Source of the DNA: an uncultured Candidatus Saccharibacteria bacterium
GTDB lineage: Bacteria > Patescibacteriota > Saccharimonadia > Saccharimonadales > Saccharimonadaceae
Assembly (NCBI GenBank): GCA_938017675.1
Contig: CALIJB010000020.1
Span: 1-40,593 of the forward strand
DNA: 40,593 nucleotides
Reading direction: 5' to 3'
Shown one piece after another: positions 1 through 7,507 of this stretch; position 1 is the first letter of the stretch; each line of letters begins with the position of its first letter. The notes under the pieces were generated by a model that was given only the letters and a program-made list of their open reading frames with translations, searched no databases and was not told the DNA's origin. The translations under genes were made by a program, and so were the position numbers.

Positions 1-55
1 GAGCGCATCCATGGTAAGGATGAGGTCTCGGGTTCAAGCCCCGATCGTGGCTCCA
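1..55 (+). tRNA. tRNA-Thr(GGU), 5' part missing
   Basis: The window opens inside the D arm of a tRNA. The anticodon stem CATCC/GGATG closes a 7-nt loop with anticodon GGT, the T arm TCGGG/CCCGA follows, then the acceptor 3' strand, a discriminator T and an encoded CCA at 53-55. The order resembles bacterial tRNA-Thr. The 5' acceptor strand lies outside the window. A contig break inside a tRNA is typical of assembly ends at repeated sequence. Confidence 0.9.
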
Positions 56-73
56 AATTAGACCCCAAAATTT

Positions 74-95
74 GACGGTATTGCCGTCTTTTTTT
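74..95. terminator. Bidirectional intrinsic terminator
   Basis: GACGG (74-78), a 5-nt loop, CCGTC (84-88) and a run of seven T. On the minus strand the same stem is followed by AAATTTT. It would end tRNA-Thr transcription rightward and the small gene at 98-271 leftward. Confidence 0.75.
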
Positions 96-97
96 GT

Positions 98-271
98 TTA
101 TTTGTCATTGTTTATTGTCGGCAAAATCACCGTGATTAGTTCGTCGGTTTGTTGTTCTTGCTTTTTCTGCTCGTCCTGGTCGCTTATACTGCGTGCGGAT
201 TCCATCGGCTTACGTCTGCCGGCGATTACGAGCAGCGTTATTATCACTAACACAATTGCTGCTATTTCCAT
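98..271 (-). CDS. Small single-pass membrane protein, 57 aa
   Basis: Function not recognised. A 57-residue frame starts at ATG 271. It begins MEIAAIVLVIITLLVIAGRR, a hydrophobic helix (residues 2-17) followed by Arg/Lys, then a polar Gln/Glu/Lys-rich tail (about residues 28-44) and a short hydrophobic end. A TATAAT box lies 10 nt before the ATG, the same arrangement as other genes in this window, and the frame ends just before the terminator at 74-95. The basic flank after the helix predicts a cytoplasmic tail. The plus-strand frame over the same bases starts inside the terminator and is less credible. Confidence 0.55.
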   Translation of the reverse strand: MEIAAIVLVIITLLVIAGRRKPMESARSISDQDEQKKQEQQTDELITVILPTINNDK

Positions 272-566
272 TGGTGCTAGTATTATATCATTTCATGACC
301 GTGAAGTTATCGTACGTTATCTGTGTACTCAATAATTCTGCCTAAGAGCAGTTTAATTGGTTTTATTTTGGAGGTTTGTTAGAATAGACTTTAGAAGGTT
401 CGAAAGAGTCGCTCTGTTTTGATATTTTTCAATTGCACAATGATTATTAAGACTCCAGTTTCATCCAATCAAGACTTGATCCCAGATATTTTTCTAGCGG
501 ACGGAGCGACGTATAGTATAGTCCAGACTGGCAGAAAGAAGCGCTTGAAATCTAGGAATTGTAAAT
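272..566. other. Gene-free stretch with a long-range inverted repeat
   Basis: No convincing gene. The bases at 408-417 (GTCGCTCTGT) can pair with 501-510 (ACGGAGCGAC) as a 10-bp helix with one G-U. A small perfect hairpin, ATCAA-GAC-TTGAT (468-480), lies between the arms. TATAGT-like boxes near 513-520 could be the promoter of the repair gene at 567. A 47-codon frame at 440-583 exists but has no codon or promoter support. The fold may be a leader or small RNA, or chance. Confidence 0.3.
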
Positions 567-1268
567 ATGCACGATCGTATTAAAACTCAACTGACGGAGC
601 TCGCTCAAGGCAATGAATCCTACGCCGCCTTTAATCAGCGCATTGTCAACACCAAAATGCCGGTCATCGGCGTGCGCGTGCCGGATTTGCGGCGGCTGGC
701 GAGGGAATTAGCGCCTAATATGAGCGCAGCGGACATTAGCGAATTATTAACGGCACAAAATGAATCATTTGACTACGTACTGCTATGCGGACTGTTGATT
801 ACGCATGCTCGGCTCGATGACCAGACGATGATTGATCTAGCCAAGCAATATCTGCCGCACGTTGATTCGTGGGCGCATATTGATATATTTGTCGAGAAAA
901 AGCGGCGCTTTGCTGGCGAAGTGTGGTGGAAGTTTGCTCTGGAATGCTTACAGAATGAAGCCGAGTTCACGGTGCGCTACGGCGTGATTTCGCTGATGAC
1001 TAATTTCCTGGATGAGTCGCACATTGATCAGGTTTTCGCAGCACTGCGAGAAATTAAACACGACGGTTATTATGTCAAAATGGCGCTAGCCTGGCTGTAT
1101 GCGACGGCAGCGGTACGCTTCTTTGAGCTGACGCTGGCTGAATTAGAAAACGAGCATATCGACGCCTGGACGCGCAACAAAGCTTACCAAAAAATGCGCG
1201 AATCGCGGCGATTTACGCCCGAGCAGCAAGCGGTTATTTCAAAGAAGAAAGGACGCAAACTTGAGTAA
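567..1268 (+). CDS. DNA alkylation repair protein (AlkD-like HEAT repeat)
   Basis: A 233-aa protein that matches the DNA alkylation repair family (AlkD/AlkC-like), helical HEAT-repeat glycosylases that remove bulky or positively charged alkylated bases without base flipping. Support: an N-terminal IGVRVPDLRRLARELA segment; the DSWAHIDIF motif near residue 100, where the family carries its conserved W and D; and the MALAWLYATAAVRFFE helix typical of the C-terminal half. Length is normal. It ends 8 nt inside the next gene, so the two are probably cotranscribed. Substrate range cannot be told from sequence. The lysine-rich tail (SKKKGRKLE) may aid DNA contact. Confidence 0.85.
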   Translation: MHDRIKTQLTELAQGNESYAAFNQRIVNTKMPVIGVRVPDLRRLARELAPNMSAADISELLTAQNESFDYVLLCGLLITHARLDDQTMIDLAKQYLPHVDSWAHIDIFVEKKRRFAGEVWWKFALECLQNEAEFTVRYGVISLMTNFLDESHIDQVFAALREIKHDGYYVKMALAWLYATAAVRFFELTLAELENEHIDAWTRNKAYQKMRESRRFTPEQQAVISKKKGRKLE

Positions 1269-1857
1269 AAAACAGACGACAACAGCAAAACGCATTCTAA
1301 TCTACGGCGATTCAAACGTCTGGGGCGCTAACTTTGCTAGCAAACGTATCCGCTACAGTGATCGTTGGGTTAACCGCCTCAGCCAAGCGCTACGCGGCAA
1401 AGCACATGTCTACATCGACGGCGTCCGCGGCAGAGTTGCTGGCGATTTCCGCACCGATAAGCCGCACAAGAATGGCTTGTCGACATTTACGGCGGCTCTA
1501 CAAAAGGCCGATAACTTCGACTTAATCATTATCGCCCTCGGCACCAACGACCTGCAACAGCGTTTCGCGCGAACACCTGAGGAAATAGTTCGTGACTTAT
1601 TAGAATATCGTAATCTTGCCGGCGAGACTCCAATTATCTACATTTTGCCGCCGTGTTTTGAAACTAGCGACAATTCGGGGTATGAGTTTACCGACGCGTC
1701 CGAACAGCTTCGCCAAAAAATGCTGCAGCGCAAAAACGAACTTGGCAATTACATCGAGCTGCCTAAATTACCGCTATCAGACGGCTTGCATTTTTCACCG
1801 TTAGGACACTATCAAGTTTTCAAGATAGTTAGGGAAGTGCTAAAATCGTATATATAA
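1261..1857 (+). CDS. SGNH/GDSL-family hydrolase
   Basis: A 198-aa single-domain esterase-like protein. Block I is YGDSN (Ser18 nucleophile, Asn in place of the usual Leu), block III is GTND (94-97), and block V is DGLH (Asp175, His178), which completes the Ser-Asp-His triad. There is no signal peptide, so it is likely cytoplasmic. The start is TTG at 1261, preceded by AAAGGA and overlapping the previous gene's stop by 8 nt. That overlap suggests translational coupling with the repair gene, although a functional link is not evident. The substrate is unknown; lysophospholipase, acyl or acetyl esterase activities all occur in this superfamily. Confidence 0.8.
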   Translation: MSKKQTTTAKRILIYGDSNVWGANFASKRIRYSDRWVNRLSQALRGKAHVYIDGVRGRVAGDFRTDKPHKNGLSTFTAALQKADNFDLIIIALGTNDLQQRFARTPEEIVRDLLEYRNLAGETPIIYILPPCFETSDNSGYEFTDASEQLRQKMLQRKNELGNYIELPKLPLSDGLHFSPLGHYQVFKIVREVLKSYI

Positions 1858-1905
1858 GCTAATCTGCGCCAACAAGATTTTGGCGGCTAAAGAGGGGACG
1901 ATGAA

Positions 1906-2583
1906 ATGAATAAGCCAATCATATCGATAGACGACATCAAGCAAGCGCTCGAATTCCGCTACGCCACCAAAGCTTTCGACTCTAGTAAGAAAATCTCGCA
2001 AGAGAATATCGAATTACTCCTGGAAGCCGCCCGCCTAGCGCCAAGTTCGTACGGTTTTGAGCCGTGGAATATTATCGTCGTGCAGGAAGACGAACAGCTA
2101 CGCGCCGATGTCAAACGCTGCGCAGGCGCCAACGCTGCTCGTTTTGACGCCAGTCACATTTTGATATTTACTGCCAAAACCAGCGAAGGCTTGTTGCAAA
2201 AAGGCGGACATATCGACCACATGCTGCATGATGTCAAGAAGCAAAACTCCATCAAGGCCGCCGGCTTCAAGACTTTTTGGCGATATTGGGCTAAAAAGGA
2301 TTTTGAGATACTCAATCAACCAGCAATGATTCATCAGTGGGCGGCGCGGCAAGCTTACATTGCACTAGGCTTTGTGCTGCTGGCCGCCGCTGGGCGCAGG
2401 ATTGACTCGTGCCCGATTGAAGGCTTTTCGATTAGCAAGCTCAGCCAGGTCTTGTCACAGCACCAGCTAATAGATCCAAATCTAGAAAAGCCGGTAGTAA
2501 TGTTAGCACTGGGTTACCGTAGCCAGCGCGAAGTGCCAGCCAAAACTCGCCGCCAGCTCGACGAAATTGTGCGTTGGCGATAA
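1906..2583 (+). CDS. Nitroreductase-family NAD(P)H oxidoreductase
   Basis: A 225-aa FMN-dependent nitroreductase-fold protein. RYATKAFD near residue 18 and LAPSSYGFEPW near residue 44 are the phosphate- and FMN-binding signatures. The distal QAYIALGFVLLAA...DSCPIEGF segment is the usual second half. It most resembles the NfsB/YfkO-type group that reduces nitro compounds or quinones. The start is ATG 1906, with AGAGGGGA about 10 nt upstream; an ATG five bases earlier closes after two codons. A hairpin (CGCCAA 1867-1872 with TTGGCG 1880-1885) lies just before the ribosome site and might modulate initiation. A TATATA box near 1850 is a possible promoter. Confidence 0.85.
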   Translation: MNKPIISIDDIKQALEFRYATKAFDSSKKISQENIELLLEAARLAPSSYGFEPWNIIVVQEDEQLRADVKRCAGANAARFDASHILIFTAKTSEGLLQKGGHIDHMLHDVKKQNSIKAAGFKTFWRYWAKKDFEILNQPAMIHQWAARQAYIALGFVLLAAAGRRIDSCPIEGFSISKLSQVLSQHQLIDPNLEKPVVMLALGYRSQREVPAKTRRQLDEIVRWR

Positions 2584-2677
2584 TGCCGCGCTTCCTTTTT
2601 CAGGTATTATTAAACCAACGACGGGCGGACTTATGCCAGCTGGTCCCGCTAGCTTAATATTTGCTAAAATAACATAC

Positions 2678-3205
2678 ATGGAAGACACGCGGAATGTAAT
2701 CGATAAATTCAAGGGCCGCAACGAGGCGGAGATTGTGAAAGAACTGGACGCTGTAGATCATGGCTTAGTGATTGCGCTGGAAAACACCGAGCGGGACTTT
2801 AACATGGGGACGATTGTCAGGAGCGCCAATGCGTTTGGTGTACGGCAGATTTATGTGATTGGTAGGCGGCAATGGAATAAGCGCGGCGCCATGATGACAG
2901 ATAAATATTTACACGTGCATTATGTCGGTTCGACGGCAGAGTTTGTCGAGCTGATGCGGTCTAAAAGCAGGACGATTATTGCGATTGATAATATCCCGGG
3001 CAGCGTCAATATGTCAGAGACGACTTTGCCAAAGCGGGCAGTGCTGGTGTTTGGTCAAGAGGGCCCGGGAATCTCCAAGGAGATGGCGCAGGCGGCAGAC
3101 AAAATTGTCGCCATTGAGCAGTTTGGCTCGACCCGCTCCATCAATGTCGGTGCGGCAGCAACTGTGGCGATGTATTGCTGGCTGCAACAGCATGTTTTGG
3201 GATGA
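2678..3205 (+). CDS. SpoU/TrmH-family RNA 2'-O-methyltransferase
   Basis: About 175 aa, a SPOUT-class methyltransferase that transfers methyl from S-adenosylmethionine to a ribose 2'-OH in tRNA or rRNA. Motif 1 is ENTERDFNMGTIVRSANAFG, motif 2 is VFGQEGPGIS, and motif 3 is TRSINVGAAATVAMYCW, all in order and complete. There is no N-terminal substrate-binding extension, so it is a minimal form. I start it at ATG 2678 because TAAAAT lies 7 nt before it; the longer frame upstream overlaps the nitroreductase and shows no family similarity. The target nucleotide cannot be assigned. Confidence 0.85.
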   Translation: MEDTRNVIDKFKGRNEAEIVKELDAVDHGLVIALENTERDFNMGTIVRSANAFGVRQIYVIGRRQWNKRGAMMTDKYLHVHYVGSTAEFVELMRSKSRTIIAIDNIPGSVNMSETTLPKRAVLVFGQEGPGISKEMAQAADKIVAIEQFGSTRSINVGAAATVAMYCWLQQHVLG

Positions 3206-3292
3206 GCGGCACAGTACCAAACCGCATTAAAACAACTCTTTCTGCAAATTTACGCTAGAAAATTATGAGTCGGCGATAATAACATATCTAGC

Positions 3293-3321
3293 TTGAAATT
3301 GCTGCACCAATCTGTTATACT
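3293..3321 (+). promoter_or_regulatory. Sigma-70-type promoter of rpmG
   Basis: TTGAAA (3293-3298), 17 nt, TATACT (3316-3321). It gives a leader of about 30 nt ending in AAAGGGAAG before the ATG of bL33. Confidence 0.7.
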
Positions 3322-3359
3322 TGATTACTGAAGTTTTACAACAACATTAAAGGGAAGTT

Positions 3360-3569
3360 ATGGCAAAGAAGAATAACATCAAGCGCAAGATTATTGCACT
3401 CGTTAGCAATCTGACGGGTCATCGTACTTATGTAACGCGCAAAAACACAGCGAATACGCCAGGCAAATTAGTTCTGCGCAAATACGATCCGAAGGCGCGC
3501 AAGCATGCTATTTACACCGAGACCAAGAAATCGCTCGGCCGCAACGAAGTCAAGCCGCGTAAAGGTTAA
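3360..3569 (+). CDS. rpmG: Ribosomal protein bL33
   Basis: A 69-aa large-subunit protein. It carries the family pattern: basic start, HRTYVTRKNTANTPGKLVLRKYDPKARKHAIYTETK split into its usual blocks. The zinc-binding CxxC pairs are absent (SNLTG and DPKARK in their place), so this is the zinc-free C-minus form. A 15-residue basic tail extends past the normal end. The start is supported by AAAGGGAAG 5 nt upstream. In many bacteria rpmG precedes secE; here it stands alone, about 9.5 kb from secE-nusG, with its own promoter and terminator. Confidence 0.92.
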   Translation: MAKKNNIKRKIIALVSNLTGHRTYVTRKNTANTPGKLVLRKYDPKARKHAIYTETKKSLGRNEVKPRKG

Positions 3570-3597
3570 AATCTAGCGAACTTAGCAATCAATAGTG

Positions 3598-3627
3598 AAA
3601 ACAGCTCTCTCTAACGAGGGTTGTTTT
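3598..3627 (+). terminator. Intrinsic terminator of rpmG
   Basis: A 12-nt arm at 3598-3609 pairs with 3616-3627 with two G-U pairs, and the right arm ends in TTTT. It overlaps the last codons of the convergent gene on the minus strand. Confidence 0.7.
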
Positions 3628-4330
3628 GCTGTACGGCGGTGTCAATTACCTCGGCTAGCCACAATGCGTTCGAGACTAGCTTCTCAATTTGCGCCTCGGT
3701 TGGACGCTCGTTTTCGGTATATAGATACACTGTGTTGCGCTCGATTTCAATATTAATTTTGTCGAAATGCGAAACTATCACTTCGGCAGCCTGCGGCGAT
3801 ATGATTGACTCAATCTCTATGGCCCGAGTAGCAGCACCATAAATATTATATTTATTAAGAAAAGCCTGCAGGTAGCGCGCCGTAGCCCCCAAAATTAGCG
3901 GCTGTAGAGTACTGTACGACGCTTGATAAATCGGATCTGTCCGTTTCATGCCAATATAAATGTGCGGCAGCGGACGTTCAGTGTGTAAATCGACGGTAGC
4001 GATTAGCCAATGGCAGCGCTGATCCTTGTACTTATGCGACTGGCCCTGGCGAACGCGAATAGTGTCGCGCCGCTGCAGAACTGTCGTATCGTAACCGCGA
4101 ATTGTACCTATGCAAAGATAATCATCAATATGCGTGTGCGAAACCGTATGGCCGCGCACCAAGCGATGGTCGTCGTCATGCTGATTAGCGTAACCAAAAT
4201 ACACCAAGCCGGCGCGATCTGCGAAGCGGCGCATTGCTTGGCGCGTAGCGCGAGTCTTAGCAATATGCCGCGGCGTAAGCCGGCGAAGAGCTCTAGATGC
4301 TTTCAATTTTGTTCTCGAACTGACTCCCAC
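3611..4330 (-). CDS. Conserved-looking hypothetical protein, 239 aa
   Basis: Not a family I can name with certainty. The first 35 residues are very basic. Then come an FADRAGLVYFGYANQHDDDH segment and VRGHTVSHTHIDDYLCIG, which look like a compact beta-rich domain. About residues 105-130 (HWLIATVDLHTERPLPHIYIG) begin a second conserved-looking block. The C-terminal third is mixed helical and acidic, without membrane segments. It starts 10 nt after the GH15 gene stops and is the last gene of the glucan operon. I recall similar uncharacterised proteins in Saccharibacteria but cannot confirm that here. Function unknown. Confidence 0.65.
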   Translation of the reverse strand: MGVSSRTKLKASRALRRLTPRHIAKTRATRQAMRRFADRAGLVYFGYANQHDDDHRLVRGHTVSHTHIDDYLCIGTIRGYDTTVLQRRDTIRVRQGQSHKYKDQRCHWLIATVDLHTERPLPHIYIGMKRTDPIYQASYSTLQPLILGATARYLQAFLNKYNIYGAATRAIEIESIISPQAAEVIVSHFDKINIEIERNTVYLYTENERPTEAQIEKLVSNALWLAEVIDTAVQQNNPR

Positions 4331-4340
4331 CCTGTTATCC

Positions 4341-6281
4341 TCATCTTTTTATTGTGTCAAGAATCGTCGATATAAATTCAGCCTGGCTCCAACAAAGCGG
4401 CGCAACTGAGCGCTCGCTCCCCGAGACCGGGTCAATCTGCTCGGATAAAACACCAGTCGGCCAAGCTTGGCTAGATACCCACGATATTATCCGCTGCGCC
4501 GAATTTTCGTCGCCGCACTCCAAATAATACTGAGCTAGCCACAACGAAACGATGAACCACCAGTTACTCGGAGCATCCGGAGCGCTGCGGTAATAGGCGT
4601 CATTCTCGTAGCGCGGCAGACCTGGCGCTTCCAGCTTGAAATGAAAGCGGTCGAGAGCTGTTTGTATGGCTTGATGCAAATCTTCTTGATTATCGTATAG
4701 GCCATAAATAAAAGCACCATAAACAGCCGACATATCAAGCGTATCATCGGGCGTGTAAGTGCCGTTTTTGTTGCGGCGCAAACCTTTGCGGAAAGCTTTC
4801 TGATGAGGATCGTACAAGCGTTTTTGCGCGGACTGTTTGATATCCTCGGCAACCGTCCGCCAAGCGACAGCCCCGACTTCGTCTCGACGCTGATCAGCCA
4901 GATTAGCCGCCGCGAACAGTGCCGCTTGAACGGTCGCTGTCGTGTAAGTCGTCACCATGAAATGCTCTTCCCAGAGATCATAACTTGGTTTTGGCAAGTG
5001 CGTCCGATTATCAACATAGCTGGCCAGAAAATTCGCCATCGGCACTACCATTGACGTATAGAATCGCTGTAGCAGCGTGTCGTCGCCAGTCTTATTATAA
5101 AATTGACAGAATAAGAACAGCACCGAAGCCGTCTCGTCCTCTTGAATTGGCGCCGAGACAGTGCCATCTGGGTGTACGTACGAATGCCAGCTACTACCCA
5201 GAGCTCCGTCGGCACGGTATTTATGCGATAGATAACCTTTCGGACTTAACGCCCGGCGGCAAAAATCAAAGAAATTGTAGGCTTCCTCGGTATAACCCAT
5301 GCGAATTAACGGCCAGAGAACATATACGCTATCACGCGGCCAGCAGTACGCGTAGGCATCGCGCTGATAATTAAGCGCCTCGCCATCGCTGCTAGCAATA
5401 ACAGCACCGCGCTTATCAATATGCGCCTTGAGAAGCATCGTACTATTGATAAACGCCTGGCGATATTCCGGTTTGACACGCTGCGCCACTTTCTTCGCCG
5501 GACGCAGCCACAGCCGCCACCATTTAGCAGTAGCTTCAAAGCGCTTATGGATTGTTTGCGAAATAATATTTTTGTGTATGTAAAGTACTTCGCGCAAGGA
5601 AGTACCAGCAGCTAGCCAATAGTTTACCCGCGCCGAACCGTGGCCGGCCAACTCTAATTTGAAGCGGATCGTCGAGTCGACGCGGCCATGCTCGGCAGTC
5701 GAATTCGATAGCTCGCCATCATCAGCATCGCGATAAGTACCTTCGCGGCCCTCGCGGCCAAATACGCCAACTGCATATTGGTCAAAGAACTTGCCGCCGT
5801 CAATTTGGCCCGACGCCGCAAAAACTCGGCGTCCACGGTAATGAATGACAGCGTTATCGTCTGGCAACACTTGAACGGTATCAGTGCTGCTACCAGAATC
5901 ACCGATAATGAAAGCTTGATGCATAAATAACCGAACATCGCGCGTTTCAGGCCGCAAATTAACCACATGAATCGTCCGCAAAAGCACGTTAAAATCTGTA
6001 TCAACCGCGTCGTCAAACTCTAACATAATGCCAATTTGTTCATTCACAGCTACAATATGGCCGATCAGCGCCTCGTGGTGATAGCTAAATTTGCATGACC
6101 AGCCATCGTCGCTCAGCCACGATACGCGGCCATCCGCCCAAATACCGACACGATGCCGAGTATTACCGCCAATCGTATGGTTTTCTAAACCAACGTAAGG
6201 GAAATAAACATCGCTAACCTCGCCATGACGACTCAACCCAACTTGCAGTTCGTTATTGCTAAGAATTATCGGTCGCGCCAT
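4341..6281 (-). CDS. GH15 glucoamylase-type glycoside hydrolase
   Basis: A 646-aa inverting exo-acting alpha-glucosidase of family GH15. It has an N-terminal beta-sandwich of about 260 residues and an (alpha/alpha)6 barrel. Recognisable sites: YAYCWPRDSVYVLW (substrate-binding Trp-Pro-Arg-Asp, near 315); DLWEE (general acid Glu, near 439); GVLSEQID (general base Glu, near 615) followed by PLCWSQAEF. There is no signal peptide, so it is probably cytoplasmic and acts on stored or imported alpha-glucan. The start is ATG 6281, sharing one base with the TGA of the GH57 gene upstream; the in-frame TTG at 6284 is less likely. Trehalase or dextranase activity is also known in GH15. Confidence 0.88.
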   Translation of the reverse strand: MARPIILSNNELQVGLSRHGEVSDVYFPYVGLENHTIGGNTRHRVGIWADGRVSWLSDDGWSCKFSYHHEALIGHIVAVNEQIGIMLEFDDAVDTDFNVLLRTIHVVNLRPETRDVRLFMHQAFIIGDSGSSTDTVQVLPDDNAVIHYRGRRVFAASGQIDGGKFFDQYAVGVFGREGREGTYRDADDGELSNSTAEHGRVDSTIRFKLELAGHGSARVNYWLAAGTSLREVLYIHKNIISQTIHKRFEATAKWWRLWLRPAKKVAQRVKPEYRQAFINSTMLLKAHIDKRGAVIASSDGEALNYQRDAYAYCWPRDSVYVLWPLIRMGYTEEAYNFFDFCRRALSPKGYLSHKYRADGALGSSWHSYVHPDGTVSAPIQEDETASVLFLFCQFYNKTGDDTLLQRFYTSMVVPMANFLASYVDNRTHLPKPSYDLWEEHFMVTTYTTATVQAALFAAANLADQRRDEVGAVAWRTVAEDIKQSAQKRLYDPHQKAFRKGLRRNKNGTYTPDDTLDMSAVYGAFIYGLYDNQEDLHQAIQTALDRFHFKLEAPGLPRYENDAYYRSAPDAPSNWWFIVSLWLAQYYLECGDENSAQRIISWVSSQAWPTGVLSEQIDPVSGSERSVAPLCWSQAEFISTILDTIKR

Positions 6282-7507
6282 CAATACCCCGCAATATTAT
6301 GTTCATGCAATCGGTAGCGCACATCGCGCAGCGCATTCATGAAATACAAGAACGCGTCGTACGGCGAATTATACGGACTAAAATACGCATGCACGTCGCC
6401 GTCATTAAAATACTTGGTACACATGTAGTACGGATGGTCGCTGGTCGTCAACTGCCGCCAGTCAGCTATCAAGCCAAGATCACCCGAACCAAGCACGTCA
6501 TTTTCCATAGCGTAGAGATCGCGCATTGCTTCGTGCTGCATACTATTGCCTAGCCACGCTGACAAGTCGCGCTCGGTATCAGCCCAAGTAGTCGTCTGCG
6601 GGCAGTCAATCTCGTCGTGCGCTTCTAGCGCTTGACAGGCACCGCTAATCGTGTAGAAAGTATGGTTGTAACGCCCCAGCCAACGCTCAACAAAGTCAGC
6701 AAAGAACTCGAAAATGCCTGTGTCCGCCCAAATATTTTCACCAAAAGTCTCGAAATCCATAAACAAGTTAATTATTTCGCCGTCGTGGCCCATGCTTGCG
6801 TCAACCCAATCGACATAGGTCGGGGAAGTCAGCGGATACGATTCCCAGTCGCGATTGCTAAAGCGAAAAGCGATATCATCGCTCAAACGGTAATTTTTCA
6901 ACAACAACTTGACATTCTGCGCGCCAGCTGGCCGGTACATGTAATTAGCGTTGCGCCAACCGAGAACTTTATCCCAGCCTTCAGCAATAATACCTTTGTA
7001 ACCCTGGCTATCAGCCCATTGCGCCAGCTCGTTATTATAACTCAGCTCGGTGTTGCGGAAAGCGGTGATTTCGACGCCAAACAGATCGCGAATCTTCTGG
7101 CGATGAATATCAACTTGCCGCTGAAATTCGTCGCGGCTATAGAAAAACGCCAAGCTATGGTAATAAGTTTCACCGACGATCTCAACACGGCCAGTTGCGA
7201 TAATATCGCGCAGCAAATCGATCACGTCTGGCGCCCAGCGCTCGGCCTGGTCTAGCAATGTGCCAGTCACCGATAGCGACACGCAAAAATCTGGATACGC
7301 AGCTAGCAATTTACGCAGCAATGCCAGCATCGGCCGGTACGACTTATCGGCAACTTTCTCAAAAATAAAGCGGTTGCTGCGATATTTATCATCAAAATTA
7401 TCGAAATAATCATGCCGATCCGCGATATCAAACACCGAATATTCGCGAACCCGCCACGGCTGATGCATGTGCAGATACAAAACCACTCCGCGTTTTTTGC
7501 TCATCAT
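6281..7507 (-). CDS. GH57 alpha-amylase-type glycoside hydrolase
   Basis: A 408-aa retaining enzyme acting on alpha-1,4-glucan. GH57 conserved regions appear in order: HMHQPW (13-18), VGETYYHS (111-118), FRNTELSY with nucleophile Glu154, MDFETFGE with acid Asp251, and a C-terminal helical LGNSMQHEA. At about 400 aa it is close to the short archaeal/CPR amylase type rather than the longer branching enzyme or 4-alpha-glucanotransferase. The start is preceded by AAAGGAG and overlaps the stop of the glycosyltransferase (ATGA); a second ATG follows immediately and could be used instead. No signal peptide. Confidence 0.88.
   Translation of the reverse strand: MMSKKRGVVLYLHMHQPWRVREYSVFDIADRHDYFDNFDDKYRSNRFIFEKVADKSYRPMLALLRKLLAAYPDFCVSLSVTGTLLDQAERWAPDVIDLLRDIIATGRVEIVGETYYHSLAFFYSRDEFQRQVDIHRQKIRDLFGVEITAFRNTELSYNNELAQWADSQGYKGIIAEGWDKVLGWRNANYMYRPAGAQNVKLLLKNYRLSDDIAFRFSNRDWESYPLTSPTYVDWVDASMGHDGEIINLFMDFETFGENIWADTGIFEFFADFVERWLGRYNHTFYTISGACQALEAHDEIDCPQTTTWADTERDLSAWLGNSMQHEAMRDLYAMENDVLGSGDLGLIADWRQLTTSDHPYYMCTKYFNDGDVHAYFSPYNSPYDAFLYFMNALRDVRYRLHEHNIAGY

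Noticed and set aside
72..335. Plus-strand frame of 87 codons at the left end
   Set aside because: It starts inside a terminator stem, is Ser/Cys-rich without pattern, and the minus strand offers a better small gene with promoter and terminator.
440..583. 47-codon plus-strand frame before the AlkD-like gene
   Set aside because: No promoter or ribosome site at the expected distance, and it overlaps the start of a solid gene.
1867..1885. Hairpin before the nitroreductase as a riboswitch
   Set aside because: Only one 6-bp stem and no recognisable aptamer; noted in the gene entry only.
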